Assembly (NCBI GenBank): GCA_002337215.1
Contig: DDFO01000054.1
Coordinates: 153,504 to 204,222 of the forward strand
From: Phycisphaerales bacterium UBA1926
GTDB lineage: Bacteria > Planctomycetota > Phycisphaerae > Phycisphaerales > UBA1924
Reading direction: 5' to 3'
Length of the DNA: 50,719 nt
Shown piece by piece: positions 32,521 to 41,480 of the stretch. A program made the translations under genes and the position numbers. Position 1 is the stretch's first letter; the number at the start of each line of letters is the position of its first letter. The notes under the pieces were generated by a model, which worked only from the letters and a program-made list of their open reading frames with translations, had not been told where the DNA came from and searched no databases.

Positions 32521-33840
32521 ATGACAGCGGATGCACCGACGCCATCGGATCTCCGGAGCCTGCGAGACGCGATCGTGCACGCGGTGCTCGATGCCGCGGA
32601 CCCGGCGGACGCGGTCCGCCGTGCACACGTACCTGATGACCTTTCGCCCAGTGCACTCATCGCGACGGGCAAAGCCTCGGCCCCGATGGTCGAGGCGGCA
32701 CTCGCGCGGTTTGGTGAGACCATCGAGCACGGGGTGGCAACCTGTGTTCCCGCCCATGAAGACCGCGTCCGCAACGCCTGCAAGGCGCACGGCGGCATCG
32801 GGGTCCTGCCGGCGGACCACCCGCTCGCGACATCGCGGAACCTCGACGCCGCGGCCGCTGTCGCGCGGGCAGCCGGCCGCGTGTCACAGGCCGTGACCGA
32901 CACCCTTGTCCTCATCTCGGGAGGCGCCTCCGCACATCTCACCAGTCCCGCTGACGGCTTGAGCCTCGGTGACCTCCGGCACACGACCGAAGCGTTGCTT
33001 CGTGCCGGTGCCACAATCGAACAACTGAACACGGTTCGCAAACACCTTGAAACGCTCAAGGGCGGGCGCCTCGCCCGTCGGATCGCCCCGGCTCGGGCGC
33101 ACGTTCTCGTTCTCTCGGATGTGCTGGGTGACCCGCTGGGAACGATCGGTTCCGGGCCGACCGCCCCGGATCCGACGAGTTTCGCGGACGCCCTTGCGGT
33201 GGTCGACTCGTATCCGGCCGCCCGAATCCCCGTGTCGGTTCGTGCGCACCTGGGCGCCGCCGTCGATGAGACCCCGAAACTCGGCGACCGCTGCTTCGAT
33301 CGCATCACACACGAGATCATCGCGAACAACTCGGCAGCGCAGCGAGCGGCCGAGAAGGCGCTGGCGCATCGTGGCTTCCGCGTCGTGGAATCGCGGGGCG
33401 GAGTTCAAGGGGAAGCATCGACTGTTGCCCGGGAGCTCGTGTGCTCGCTCGCGGGCTCGGGCTCGGGTTCGGCGATCATCTTCGCCGGGGAGACAACGGT
33501 CACGGTGGGGGACGCAACCGGCGTCGGTGGGAGGAATCTGGAGCTCGCGCTCGCTGCCGCTATCGAACTCGAGATTCTATCGCTTGACCCATCTCCCGAT
33601 CGGATCAGGAACGCCGCGGTCCTCACGCTCGCCACCGACGGGATCGACGGCCCGACCGACGCGGCCGGCGCGTTTGTGAGCCGTGCGACCACGGCTGAGA
33701 TCCGCCGCCGTGGGATCGATCCAACGATGGCGCTCGCACATCATGACAGCTATACCGCCCTCGAAGCGGCGCACGCGCTCATCCGCACCGGGCCAACCGG
33801 AAGCAACATCAACGACATCGCGGTCGCGATCCGTTGGTAG
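32521..33840 (+). CDS. Glycerate 2-kinase, MOFRL family
   Basis: This 439-residue enzyme phosphorylates D-glycerate to 2-phosphoglycerate. It shows the GckA/TtuD family signatures: TGKASAPM near 50, a Gly-rich LISGGASAHL near 140, LNTVRKHLETLKGGRLA, VLSDVLGDPLGTIGSGPT, and the C-terminal MOFRL region with GVGGRNLELAL and LATDGIDGPTDAAGA. The length is normal. It starts two bases after the aminotransferase stop, suggesting a shared route in which serine or hydroxypyruvate is turned into glycerate and then 2-phosphoglycerate. That link is inferred. Confidence 0.92.
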   Translation: MTADAPTPSDLRSLRDAIVHAVLDAADPADAVRRAHVPDDLSPSALIATGKASAPMVEAALARFGETIEHGVATCVPAHEDRVRNACKAHGGIGVLPADHPLATSRNLDAAAAVARAAGRVSQAVTDTLVLISGGASAHLTSPADGLSLGDLRHTTEALLRAGATIEQLNTVRKHLETLKGGRLARRIAPARAHVLVLSDVLGDPLGTIGSGPTAPDPTSFADALAVVDSYPAARIPVSVRAHLGAAVDETPKLGDRCFDRITHEIIANNSAAQRAAEKALAHRGFRVVESRGGVQGEASTVARELVCSLAGSGSGSAIIFAGETTVTVGDATGVGGRNLELALAAAIELEILSLDPSPDRIRNAAVLTLATDGIDGPTDAAGAFVSRATTAEIRRRGIDPTMALAHHDSYTALEAAHALIRTGPTGSNINDIAVAIRW

Positions 33841-33944
33841 CCCCCCCGATTCCGAACGAATTGCTGGCCCGCGATGGATCGCGTCGCCGATCCCATTACA
33901 ATACCTGCAGGTACACATTCGGCGCCCACCGAAAGGGAGGCCAC

Positions 33945-35246
33945 ATGACCGCAATCAACGACGCGACCCCCGCTGACCGCCCGGCAGACCAGCCATCGCA
34001 GCCGGAGGGGGGTCCCAAGCCGGCACCGATCCCTGTGCCGAATGAGATGCCCGCGAGGACAGCGGCTGAGCCAACTAGCAGCCAAGCCGGGGAGGCGATC
34101 CGAGCCGACAACGGCGAGCGGATCACGCTCAAGAAGCTCCTCGCCGCGATGCCGGTGATGCAGGCGTCGGACCTTCACATCAAACCGCTCATCCCACCGA
34201 CCTACCGGATCGGCGGCCACCTCCGCCCCGTCCAGACCCCCGCCCTCACCCCGCACCAAGCGGACGCCTTCGTGCGCCCGCTGATGACCGATGAGCAGAA
34301 CGAGCGCTTCGAACGCGACGGGCATATCGACTTCGCGTGGTTCCTCGAGGCAGGGCCGCACAAAGGCGAACGCTTCCGCTGCAACTTCTTCAAGGCTGGG
34401 CAGCACTCGGGCGCCGCGATCCGAAGGGTCAACGCGAAGATCCCCGACTACGACAGCCTGAACCTGCCCCCGATCTACAGCAAGATTGTCGAAAAGAACA
34501 CCCAGGGGCTCGTCCTTGTGGTCGGCGTGACCGGTTCGGGCAAGTCCTCCACGCTCGCGGCGATGGTGGACCACATCAATCGCATCCGGGGCGTGAACAT
34601 CATCACGATCGAGGACCCCGTCGAGTACCGGTTCACGCAGGACAAGTCGATCATCTCGCAGCGCGAGATCGGGATCGACGTGGCCGACTTCCCGACCGCT
34701 CTCCGCTCGGTTGTCCGGCAGGACCCCGACGTGATCCTCATCGGCGAGATGCGCGACCACGACACGATCCTCGCGGCGATCCAGGCCGCCGAGACCGGTC
34801 ACCTCGTCTTCGGAACGCTCCATACTTCCGACGCGATGGGCGCATTCGGGCGCATGCTCGAGTTCTTCCCGGAGAAGGAACGCGGCTTTGTGCGCAACGC
34901 GCTCTCGGGCTGCCTCATCGCGATCTGTGCGCAGCGGCTCATCCCCGCGGTCGATGACTTCAAAGCCAAGATCGTTCCCGCGACCGAGGTGCTGCTGAAT
35001 AACGCCGTGGTGCGGGACAAGATCCGCGAGGGCGAGGACGGCGACCTGCCCGCGATCATCAACACCTCCGAGGGCGAGGGCATGCACTCGTTCACCCGAT
35101 CATTCGCGGATCTCGTGAAGAAGGAATGGGTCGATCTGCCGACCGCCCGCCTCTACGCTCCCAACAAGGAAGCGCTCAACGCGTCGGTGAAGGGGCTCGA
35201 AGTGAAGGCCCAGACGCTGGTGAGCAGGATCAAGGGCGCACGGTAG
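33945..35246 (+). CDS. pilT: Type IV pilus retraction ATPase PilT
   Basis: The 433-residue protein drives pilus retraction. After a 60-residue Pro/Ala-rich disordered extension not typical of PilT, it has the N-terminal PAS-like domain (QASDLHIKPLIPPTYRIGG), Walker A GVTGSGKS at 184-191, an Asp-box region IEDPVEYRF, Walker B VILIGEMRD and the His box HLVFGTLHTSDA. The last part matches the PilT C-terminus (AQRLIPA). The ATG at 33945 has GGGAGG five bases upstream. A possible TACAAT -10 lies at 33897. No other pilus genes are next to it, as is common for pilT. Confidence 0.92.
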   Translation: MTAINDATPADRPADQPSQPEGGPKPAPIPVPNEMPARTAAEPTSSQAGEAIRADNGERITLKKLLAAMPVMQASDLHIKPLIPPTYRIGGHLRPVQTPALTPHQADAFVRPLMTDEQNERFERDGHIDFAWFLEAGPHKGERFRCNFFKAGQHSGAAIRRVNAKIPDYDSLNLPPIYSKIVEKNTQGLVLVVGVTGSGKSSTLAAMVDHINRIRGVNIITIEDPVEYRFTQDKSIISQREIGIDVADFPTALRSVVRQDPDVILIGEMRDHDTILAAIQAAETGHLVFGTLHTSDAMGAFGRMLEFFPEKERGFVRNALSGCLIAICAQRLIPAVDDFKAKIVPATEVLLNNAVVRDKIREGEDGDLPAIINTSEGEGMHSFTRSFADLVKKEWVDLPTARLYAPNKEALNASVKGLEVKAQTLVSRIKGAR

Positions 35247-35284
35247 CCGGGCTCGGCATCGCAGCGCACAAAGGGAGTCGCCCG

Positions 35285-36460
35285 ATGACCGTGAGTCTTT
35301 GGCAGGCCTCGGGCCCGCTCTCATCAGTGCGTGCCGACCTGATTGTCATCGGTGCGGGGATCACCGGGCTATCGGCGGCGCGCGCGGCCGAGGACGCGGG
35401 GCTTTCGTGCGTCGTGCTCGATTCGCGAGCCCCCGGCTGCTCGGCGAGCGGGCGGAACGCGGGTTTCCTGATGCGAGGGGCGGCCGAGAACTACGCCGTC
35501 GCGGCCGACCATCTGGGACGCGTCACCGCCCGCGAACTCTGGCGCTGGACCGAGCAGAACCGATGCGAACTCGAAGACATCGGCGTTCTCGATCTGCCGT
35601 CGTGCCAGAAGCGGCCCTCGTGTCTGCTCGCCTTCGATGATGAAGAAGCCGAGCAACTCCATCGGGCGTACGGCATGCTCATCGAGGACGGATTTGAGGC
35701 AGATCTGATCGAACCAGGCGGCGCGCACACCGATGACGCCGTTTGGACCCGGGCGTCACCAAGTGTCGGCCTGGTGAATCCGGGCGACGCAGTCTGCAAC
35801 CCGATCGAGCTGATGGGGCTGCTGTGCGCGCGCCTCGAGCGGAGCGAGTTGGTCACCGGGTGCGAGGCGTACGCGATCGAGCAGGCACCGGACGGGGATA
35901 GAGCGGTGCACACGACGCTCGGCACGGTACGAGGATCGCGCGTTCTGGTCGCGACGAATGCCTACGCGGAACGGCTGTGCCCGGGGCTCGCGGGGCGGGT
36001 TGCCCCAAACCGGGGGCAGATGCTCGCGGCGCACGCGCCGCGTGTCCGGCTCGACTTCGCGTACTACGCGAACCACGGATCGGAGTACTTCCGGCAGTTG
36101 GAACCCGACTACGTCGTGTTCGGCGGTGCCCGCACGCACGACGAAGCGGGGGAGCGGACCAGCGTGGATAATGTCTCCGAGGCAATTCAGGACAGGCTTG
36201 AGAAGCTTTGCCGGGACTGGCTTGCCGACGAGTTCCGTGTGATCAGCAGATGGGCGGGGATCATGGGCTTCAGCCCCGATGAGGTCCCGCTCGTCGGGCC
36301 CGTCGGGGGCGACCCGGCGGTCTGGTTCTGCGGCGGGTTCACGGGGCACGGGATGTCGATGGCGCACCGAACAGCGGCGGTGGCCGTGCGCGCACTCGCG
36401 GGCGCCGACGCGGTCCCCGACTGGATGTCGATCGAACGAGCGTTGCCGACGACAGCCTAA
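35285..36460 (+). CDS. FAD-dependent oxidoreductase, glycine/D-amino acid oxidase family
   Basis: This 391-residue DAO-type flavoprotein has the FAD-binding GAGITGLSAARAAEDAG near residues 23-39 and a SASGRNAGFLMRG segment typical of glycine/D-amino acid and sarcosine oxidases. The second half contains GRVAPNRGQMLA and, near the C-terminus, FSPDEVPLVGPVGG with WFCGGFTGHGMSMAHRTA. It would oxidise an amine or amino acid. The ATG at 35285 has GGGAG nine bases upstream. The ABC permease follows after 71 bases, so uptake and oxidation of an amino compound could be linked, though this is a guess. Confidence 0.85.
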   Translation: MTVSLWQASGPLSSVRADLIVIGAGITGLSAARAAEDAGLSCVVLDSRAPGCSASGRNAGFLMRGAAENYAVAADHLGRVTARELWRWTEQNRCELEDIGVLDLPSCQKRPSCLLAFDDEEAEQLHRAYGMLIEDGFEADLIEPGGAHTDDAVWTRASPSVGLVNPGDAVCNPIELMGLLCARLERSELVTGCEAYAIEQAPDGDRAVHTTLGTVRGSRVLVATNAYAERLCPGLAGRVAPNRGQMLAAHAPRVRLDFAYYANHGSEYFRQLEPDYVVFGGARTHDEAGERTSVDNVSEAIQDRLEKLCRDWLADEFRVISRWAGIMGFSPDEVPLVGPVGGDPAVWFCGGFTGHGMSMAHRTAAVAVRALAGADAVPDWMSIERALPTTA

Positions 36461-36531
36461 GCCCGGTGTTCCGCGCGGTCTGGACCGTGACGATGAAACG
36501 GGCGGGCCCGGTTCGGCTACCGTGTTCGGCG

Positions 36532-37680
36532 ATGGAAACGGATTCCTCCCCGACATCTCGCGTCCGGTTCCGGCTCGCGGGCGGACTGTCAGCCCGGTTG
36601 GGGCTGGTCGTGCTCGTGGTCATGCTCGCCGCGTGTCTGGGTTCGCTTCCGTGGACGCTGGGATCACCGGATGACAGCGCGACCGCCCGGTACAACGCGG
36701 GCGAGCCGGCGGAGGCGCGGATCGCCCCGTTCTGGGCACCCGGGCATTCGGAGGGCGATCCGTCGTTTGCGCTGGGCTCGGATCATCTGGGGCGGAGCGT
36801 ATTCGTGCGCGCGCTCACGGGCGGCGGAATCTCGCTGGGGATCGGGCTCGCCGCGGCGTTTCTGTCTGTGGGGATCGGAACGCTCTACGGGGCTGTTGCG
36901 GGCTACGCGGGTGGGCTCGCCGACTCGGTGATGATGCGGGTCGTCGATGTGCTCTATGGGCTGCCCTACATCCTGCTTGTGGTCCTGCTGGCGGTCGCGA
37001 GCGACGCGCTGGTTGATGAGTACATCACGCGATCGAAGGCTCGGACGGCGTGGGTGGTCCGCAACGCCGATTCGGTCGTGCCTGGGGCGCCCTGGGATCT
37101 TGCGCGCGGTCGGTTCGAGGCGTGGCTGTCGGAGAATCCCTCGGAGAGAGCTGTGCTCGACGCTGCGGCGTTGGAGGCCGTCCCGCCTCGGCGGGTAACG
37201 GCTGGGACGAGGACCGCGATGGATGTGGGGACGTTGCTGCTCGCGATCGGTGGCGTGAGCTGGCTGACGATGGCGCGGGTGATCCGCGGGCAGGTGCTGA
37301 GCCTGCGGTCGCGTCCGTTTGTCGAGGCGGCGCGCGCGGCGGGGGCCGGGCCCGGGCGGATCTTCGTGCGGCACCTGCTCCCAAACCTTGTCGGCCCGAT
37401 CGTCGTCTACGTCACGCTGACGGTCCCGCAGGCGATTCTTCAGGAGAGCTTTCTGAGCTTTCTGGGGATCGGGGTGAAACCGCCCTTGCCGAGTTGGGGA
37501 AATCTCGCGGCGGACGGCCTGAGCGAGGTGAACCCCTACCGGAGCAATTGGTGGCTGGTGGTGGTGCCCAGCGTGCTGCTGGGGGTAACGCTCCTCTCGC
37601 TGAACTTTGTTGGTGAGGCCTTGCGGGAAGCGTTCGATCCGCGTCGTGCAGAGCGCGGTTCTGATGGGGGGAGACCGTGA
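36532..37680 (+). CDS. Oligopeptide-type ABC transporter permease, DppC/OppC-like
   Basis: The 382-residue inner-membrane protein has the DppC-type layout: an N-terminal membrane helix near 23-40, the LGSDHLGRSVFVRAL segment near 81-95, five later helices, and the EAA loop EAARAAGAGPGRIFVRHLLPN near 275-295 that contacts the ATPase. Between helices 3 and 4 it carries an extra segment of about 80 residues (160-240), which is polar and Arg/Glu-rich and is not part of the normal DppC. A TACCGT box ends eight bases before the ATG at 36532. Its GTGA overlap with the ATPase gene shows one transcript. Confidence 0.88.
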   Translation: METDSSPTSRVRFRLAGGLSARLGLVVLVVMLAACLGSLPWTLGSPDDSATARYNAGEPAEARIAPFWAPGHSEGDPSFALGSDHLGRSVFVRALTGGGISLGIGLAAAFLSVGIGTLYGAVAGYAGGLADSVMMRVVDVLYGLPYILLVVLLAVASDALVDEYITRSKARTAWVVRNADSVVPGAPWDLARGRFEAWLSENPSERAVLDAAALEAVPPRRVTAGTRTAMDVGTLLLAIGGVSWLTMARVIRGQVLSLRSRPFVEAARAAGAGPGRIFVRHLLPNLVGPIVVYVTLTVPQAILQESFLSFLGIGVKPPLPSWGNLAADGLSEVNPYRSNWWLVVVPSVLLGVTLLSLNFVGEALREAFDPRRAERGSDGGRP

Positions 37681-38678
37681 GCGAGCCGGTTGTCTCCATC
37701 CGCGATCTCACGGTGACGTTCCCGGGCGGGAACGGAGCGCGCTCTGCCGCGGTACGGGACTTCTCTCTTGAACTATCGCCCGGGACATTCTCGGCGTTGG
37801 TGGGTGAGTCTGGATCGGGCAAGTCGGTTAGCGCCATGAGCGTTCTGCGGCTTGTGCCCTCGCCGCCGGCTCGGGTGGAATCCGGTGAGGTGCTGTTTCG
37901 GCGGGATGATGGTTCGAGGATCGATCTGTTGACCGCATCGCCCGGGACGCTCCGAGCCGTGCGAGGCGGGGAGATCGCGATGATCTTTCAGGAGCCCATG
38001 ACGAGCCTGAACCCGGTGCTGCGGATCGGGAATCAGGTTACCGAGGCGATCCGGCTGCACCGCCGTGAGGGGGCAAGGGTGGGGCGTCGGGAGGCCGACC
38101 GGATCGCGGCTGGGCTTCTCGAACGGGTCGGGATTCCCGAGGCATCGAAGCGGATGCGGCAGTACCCGCACGAGTTTTCGGGTGGGATGCGGCAGCGGGT
38201 CATGATCGCGATGGCGCTCGCGTGTCGGCCGAGGGTGCTGATCGCCGATGAGCCGACGACGGCGCTCGACGTGACGATCCAGGCGTCGATTCTGGATCTG
38301 ATCCGCGATCTTGTTGACGACGAGGGACTGAGCGTGCTGCTGATTACCCACGACCTCGCGCTGGTTCGGTCATACGCCGACCGAATCGCGGTGATGTACC
38401 GCGGGTACCTGCTTGAGGAGGGAACGTGCGCGGCGGTGCACGGCTCACCGGCCCATCCCTACACGCGGGGTCTCCTGGCAACGGTGCCCGACCTCGAGGA
38501 CCACCGGGATCGGCTCGCGACGCTCGATTCGTCGTTCTCGACCCGAGCGGAGGTGATGACAATCGCCGGTGACCGGTACCTGCCCTGGACACCTGAAATT
38601 TCGGCTGGCAGGCCTGCGGCGGCAGCGAGGATGGTGCAGATCGGATCGACGCATTCGGTCCGGGCGACCTCGGGCTGA
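37677..38678 (+). CDS. Oligopeptide-type ABC transporter ATPase, DppD/OppD-like
   Basis: This 333-residue ATPase powers peptide or nickel-type uptake. It has Walker A GESGSGKS at 43-50, the Q-loop MIFQEPMTSLNP, signature FSGGMRQRV and Walker B VLIADEPTTALD, followed by an H-loop THDLALV. The C-terminal PAHPYTRGLLATVP is typical of the OppD/DppD group. It starts with GTG that overlaps the permease stop. The second permease (DppB), the second ATPase (DppF) and the binding protein are not next to it, so they are encoded elsewhere or the system is partial. Confidence 0.92.
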   Translation: MSEPVVSIRDLTVTFPGGNGARSAAVRDFSLELSPGTFSALVGESGSGKSVSAMSVLRLVPSPPARVESGEVLFRRDDGSRIDLLTASPGTLRAVRGGEIAMIFQEPMTSLNPVLRIGNQVTEAIRLHRREGARVGRREADRIAAGLLERVGIPEASKRMRQYPHEFSGGMRQRVMIAMALACRPRVLIADEPTTALDVTIQASILDLIRDLVDDEGLSVLLITHDLALVRSYADRIAVMYRGYLLEEGTCAAVHGSPAHPYTRGLLATVPDLEDHRDRLATLDSSFSTRAEVMTIAGDRYLPWTPEISAGRPAAAARMVQIGSTHSVRATSG

Positions 38679-38723
38679 TAAGGTGGATCAATGGCCGCTC
38701 GGAACCGGCGGCCGAGGAGTTGA
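38679..38723 (+). promoter_or_regulatory. -10 box and short upstream ORF ahead of glycosyltransferase
   Basis: TAAGGT (38679-38684) ends six bases before an ATG at 38691 that opens a ten-codon ORF (MAARNRRPRS) ending at 38723, three bases before the GTG of the glycosyltransferase. The ribosome site GAGGAG (38714-38719) lies inside the short ORF. Such an arrangement could couple or attenuate translation. It may also be chance. Confidence 0.35.
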
Positions 38724-38726
38724 ACG

Positions 38727-39845
38727 GTGCGGGTGTTGTTTCTGTCAGACCCATTGTTCACGCGGTATGAGTCCGAGCTGATCAGCCGGCTCGCTGTTGG
38801 TCTGGCGGATGAGGGCGTGAACATCGCGTGGGGGTTGCCCGAGGGAACGGACCTGAGCACGCGGGTTCTGACGCCTGTCGTTCCCTATCTGCCGGCCCGA
38901 CTTGGTCTAACGCCTGCTCGTCGTGGGGCGGCGTTGCTGCGGCAGGCGAAGCCTGTTCTCGGCGGGGATCCGGACGTCGTGCACCTGTTCGGGGGCGGGA
39001 TCTCTCGGCTGGGGGCCGAGGTTGTGCGCGGCTGCGCGGCGGTGCCCGCGTTCGAGATCTGGCGACCAGGGCTTGAGGCGAGCATCCGAGCGGTCATCAA
39101 CCGCGTCGCCGCGGGTGAGACGCACCGCGCCGAGGATCGGGCGTTGATCGTCGCGACGAATCGCGACGTGCGCGAGCGGTACATCGAGCAGTTCCCGCGT
39201 TCGGTGGTGCGAGCCATCCCATGGGGCGTCTATACCCACGAGCCGAGGGCAAGGAGCGAATCCGGCGCCATGGGCATGGTTTTGCTGGGCCCCGGTCGAG
39301 ACGCGAAAGCGTGGGCGTCGGCGTTCCGGGCGTGCCTGCGCACGCTTCGTGGCTCACCGACAACGCACCTGTTCGCCGATTCATCGTCGGTGCGGAAATA
39401 TCGCCTCTGGAGCAAGGCGCGTGACGCCGGTGTCGTTGGTCGGGTGACGCTGATCGATGCCGCGGAGACCCAACGCGAACTGCTGCTCTCGGCGGACCTT
39501 GTCCTCTACCCCGACGCTCGCGGGGAGGTCCGAACGGTCCTGCTCGACGCGATGGGAGCCGGGGTCGCGGTGATCGCGTCGGCCGATCCGCGGTCGCACG
39601 ATCTTATCGACGGGAAGACCGCCCGGCTCGTGGTCGATTCGACCGAGGCCCAGTGGCACGAGGCGATCGAGATGATGACCCACGATCACACGATGCGTCG
39701 CGGGCTCACCGAAACGGCGCGGGCGCACGTCCGTGAGCACCATCGGGTCTCTCGGCAGATCGCATCGCTCGTGGACGCGTACGAATGGATCGCGGGAGCG
39801 GGCGAGCGGATCGAGACGGTGCCGGCCATAGACGGCGACGCCTGA
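38727..39845 (+). CDS. Glycosyltransferase, group 1 (GT4-like)
   Basis: The 372-residue enzyme has the two-domain GT-B fold pattern: MRVLFLSDPLFTRYESEL at the N-terminus, DVVHLFGGG near 87, AIPWGVYTHEP near 170, and in the C-terminal half ADLVLYPDARGEVRTVLLDAMGAGVAVIAS with the family's acidic sugar-nucleotide site. It would transfer a sugar to a cell-surface or storage glycan, but the acceptor cannot be read from sequence. The GTG at 38727 has GAGGAG seven bases upstream. Confidence 0.85.
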   Translation: MRVLFLSDPLFTRYESELISRLAVGLADEGVNIAWGLPEGTDLSTRVLTPVVPYLPARLGLTPARRGAALLRQAKPVLGGDPDVVHLFGGGISRLGAEVVRGCAAVPAFEIWRPGLEASIRAVINRVAAGETHRAEDRALIVATNRDVRERYIEQFPRSVVRAIPWGVYTHEPRARSESGAMGMVLLGPGRDAKAWASAFRACLRTLRGSPTTHLFADSSSVRKYRLWSKARDAGVVGRVTLIDAAETQRELLLSADLVLYPDARGEVRTVLLDAMGAGVAVIASADPRSHDLIDGKTARLVVDSTEAQWHEAIEMMTHDHTMRRGLTETARAHVREHHRVSRQIASLVDAYEWIAGAGERIETVPAIDGDA

Positions 39846-39887
39846 CTGCGATTTCGGCGCGGCACGACCGAGAACACTCGGAGTGTC

Positions 39888-39910
39888 CCCCGATCTCGAC
39901 GGGGTTCTTT
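39888..39910 (+). terminator. Possible terminator after the glycosyltransferase
   Basis: CCCCG (39888-39892) pairs with CGGGG (39900-39904) across a seven-base loop and is followed by TTCTTT. The stem is only five base pairs, so this is a weak candidate. Confidence 0.35.
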
Positions 39911-39936
39911 GTCCTGGGCGCTGTTGCTGGTAGATT
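39909..39936 (+). promoter_or_regulatory. Promoter of the exported protein gene
   Basis: TTGTCC (39909-39914) and TAGATT (39931-39936) are 16 bases apart. The likely start lies near 39943, giving a leader of about 38 bases before the ATG at 39981. Confidence 0.4.
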
Positions 39937-39980
39937 CAGGCTGACTGGATTTGCCGGACGAGCGAGAGAGAGGCCCGGGT

Positions 39981-40628
39981 ATGCCGCGACACGCGTTGCT
40001 CTTTATCTTTGTGCTGGTGATATCGCCTTTGTCCGCGTGGGCTCAGGGCTGGACCGGGTTCGGCGGCGTTGCCGTTGTCTCTGTTCGGGCTGACGCGCGG
40101 TTGCTCGCGACGGCGCCGCCGAGCGGGACACCGTGGTACCACACCCGATCCGCTCCGCTCCAGGGCAACGGTCGGATCTGGCGGCAGCGAGCCGTGACTC
40201 GGATCCCATCGCAGCAGCCTCGTTTCTCTGCAGACGACCAGGCGCGGTACGGCGCGGAGATCGGTGATCGTTCGCTCGTATTCGCGTGGGTCGGGACCGA
40301 AGTGGTGGCGTTTTCCCCGTGGCAGCGATTCGCTGACCAGGGCTATTCGCGTCTGAACGAAGCACGCGGCGTCTGGCTCGCTGAGCGGGGGTACACGGGC
40401 GGGGTTCGCACGTTCATGTCGCCTCGGGTGGTCCAACGTACGGGGCGGGGTGCGGGGGAACGCGACGGCATCGATGCCATCGAGCCTGCGGGGTGGTTCC
40501 GCGTGCCGGCTGAGATGCCTCGGACGCGGCCTGTTGAGCGGGTGCGCTTCTCGCCGCCGCCCGGGATGGACCCGACGCTCGCCGCCCGGCTCTCGGCGCC
40601 TCCGGCGATGGCCTCGCGTTCCGACTAG
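39981..40628 (+). CDS. Exported protein of unknown function
   Basis: This 215-residue protein starts at ATG 39981 and has a signal peptide (MPRHALLFIFVLVISPLSAW) cut after WAQ. The mature part is Arg-, Gly- and Pro-rich with the repeated aromatic pattern WTGFGGV and SLVFAWVGTEVVAFSPWQRF, suggesting a beta-rich fold. I recognise no family. It is separated by 31 bases from the convergent gene at 40660. Confidence 0.6.
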   Translation: MPRHALLFIFVLVISPLSAWAQGWTGFGGVAVVSVRADARLLATAPPSGTPWYHTRSAPLQGNGRIWRQRAVTRIPSQQPRFSADDQARYGAEIGDRSLVFAWVGTEVVAFSPWQRFADQGYSRLNEARGVWLAERGYTGGVRTFMSPRVVQRTGRGAGERDGIDAIEPAGWFRVPAEMPRTRPVERVRFSPPPGMDPTLAARLSAPPAMASRSD

Positions 40629-40659
40629 CAGCATAGCTATTTTCAGGACATGTCTGAAG

Positions 40660-41454
40660 TCAGGCCTTCATGGTCGTCAGGAGTTCGTTCGTTGCGGCGA
40701 TTATGAAATCGGCGATGCGTTCTTGCTGCCTTTCGCCCGTGGGGAGAGTCTGAAGATCTCCGACTGAAAGGTGCCGTCCCGAATCACCCTTGGTTCCTAT
40801 CGACCACCCCCCGAGCGGATCGGTGTCGCTGGGAGGCGAGAGCTGGACCCCGACGCCCCGAGAGTCGGGAGTCCCGGCCATCGCGATCTCGAGTGACGCG
40901 CGGAGCGAGCGAGCGTCGAGCCGGGGGGCGGAGGTTGAGAGTCCCCGATTCTCGGCCGCGTCTCGGAGGGCGTAGAGCAGCAGCCCCGCACCCTCGTAGA
41001 GGGCCTCCAGATCGGCGCGGGCGTCCGTGTCATCCGTGTTGGCTGGGTCGTAGGCCTGCTCAACCGGCTGCGGTAATACCTCCATCGAGCCCGCGAGGCG
41101 TGCGACGGCCGACGCGATCCACCGCCCGATCTCCGTGCGCGATCGGCCGTGCAACTCGATCCAGGCGCCCTCTTGCGGCTCTCGCCTTTCAACCCAGAGC
41201 GAACCGCCCCCGAAATCGAGCCAGGCGATGATGTCGCCCAGCGGCCCGGCATGTTCGGCGAGCCAACCGGCGTCCTCGTAGCTCCAGAGGAGCGAGAGGC
41301 CTTCGCCACCCGGGGTTGAATCCGACGGGAACGCGTCGGCGAGTGCACGCGTCGCTTCGAGATATGAAACCCACAACGCGTTCCGCGATTCGGCTGGTGC
41401 GAATCCGACCTGGGGAAAGAAATCGATGGAGAGATCGTCGGGTTTCAGTGGCAT
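40660..41454 (-). CDS. Unknown protein
   Basis: The 264-residue product begins MPLKPDDLSIDFFPQVGFAP. It is rich in Asp, Ser, Gly and Trp with no membrane segments, signal peptide or catalytic motif. A region near residues 75-110 (GDIIAWLDFGGGSLWVE, then EGAWIELHGRSRTEIGRW) looks beta-rich. I recognise no family. The strand and codon use match neighbouring real genes. The isomerase gene upstream ends 26 bases ahead of its ATG. Confidence 0.55.
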   Translation of the reverse strand: MPLKPDDLSIDFFPQVGFAPAESRNALWVSYLEATRALADAFPSDSTPGGEGLSLLWSYEDAGWLAEHAGPLGDIIAWLDFGGGSLWVERREPQEGAWIELHGRSRTEIGRWIASAVARLAGSMEVLPQPVEQAYDPANTDDTDARADLEALYEGAGLLLYALRDAAENRGLSTSAPRLDARSLRASLEIAMAGTPDSRGVGVQLSPPSDTDPLGGWSIGTKGDSGRHLSVGDLQTLPTGERQQERIADFIIAATNELLTTMKA

Positions 41455-41480
41455 GTCTTGTTCCGTGTGTGCGTCGGGCG

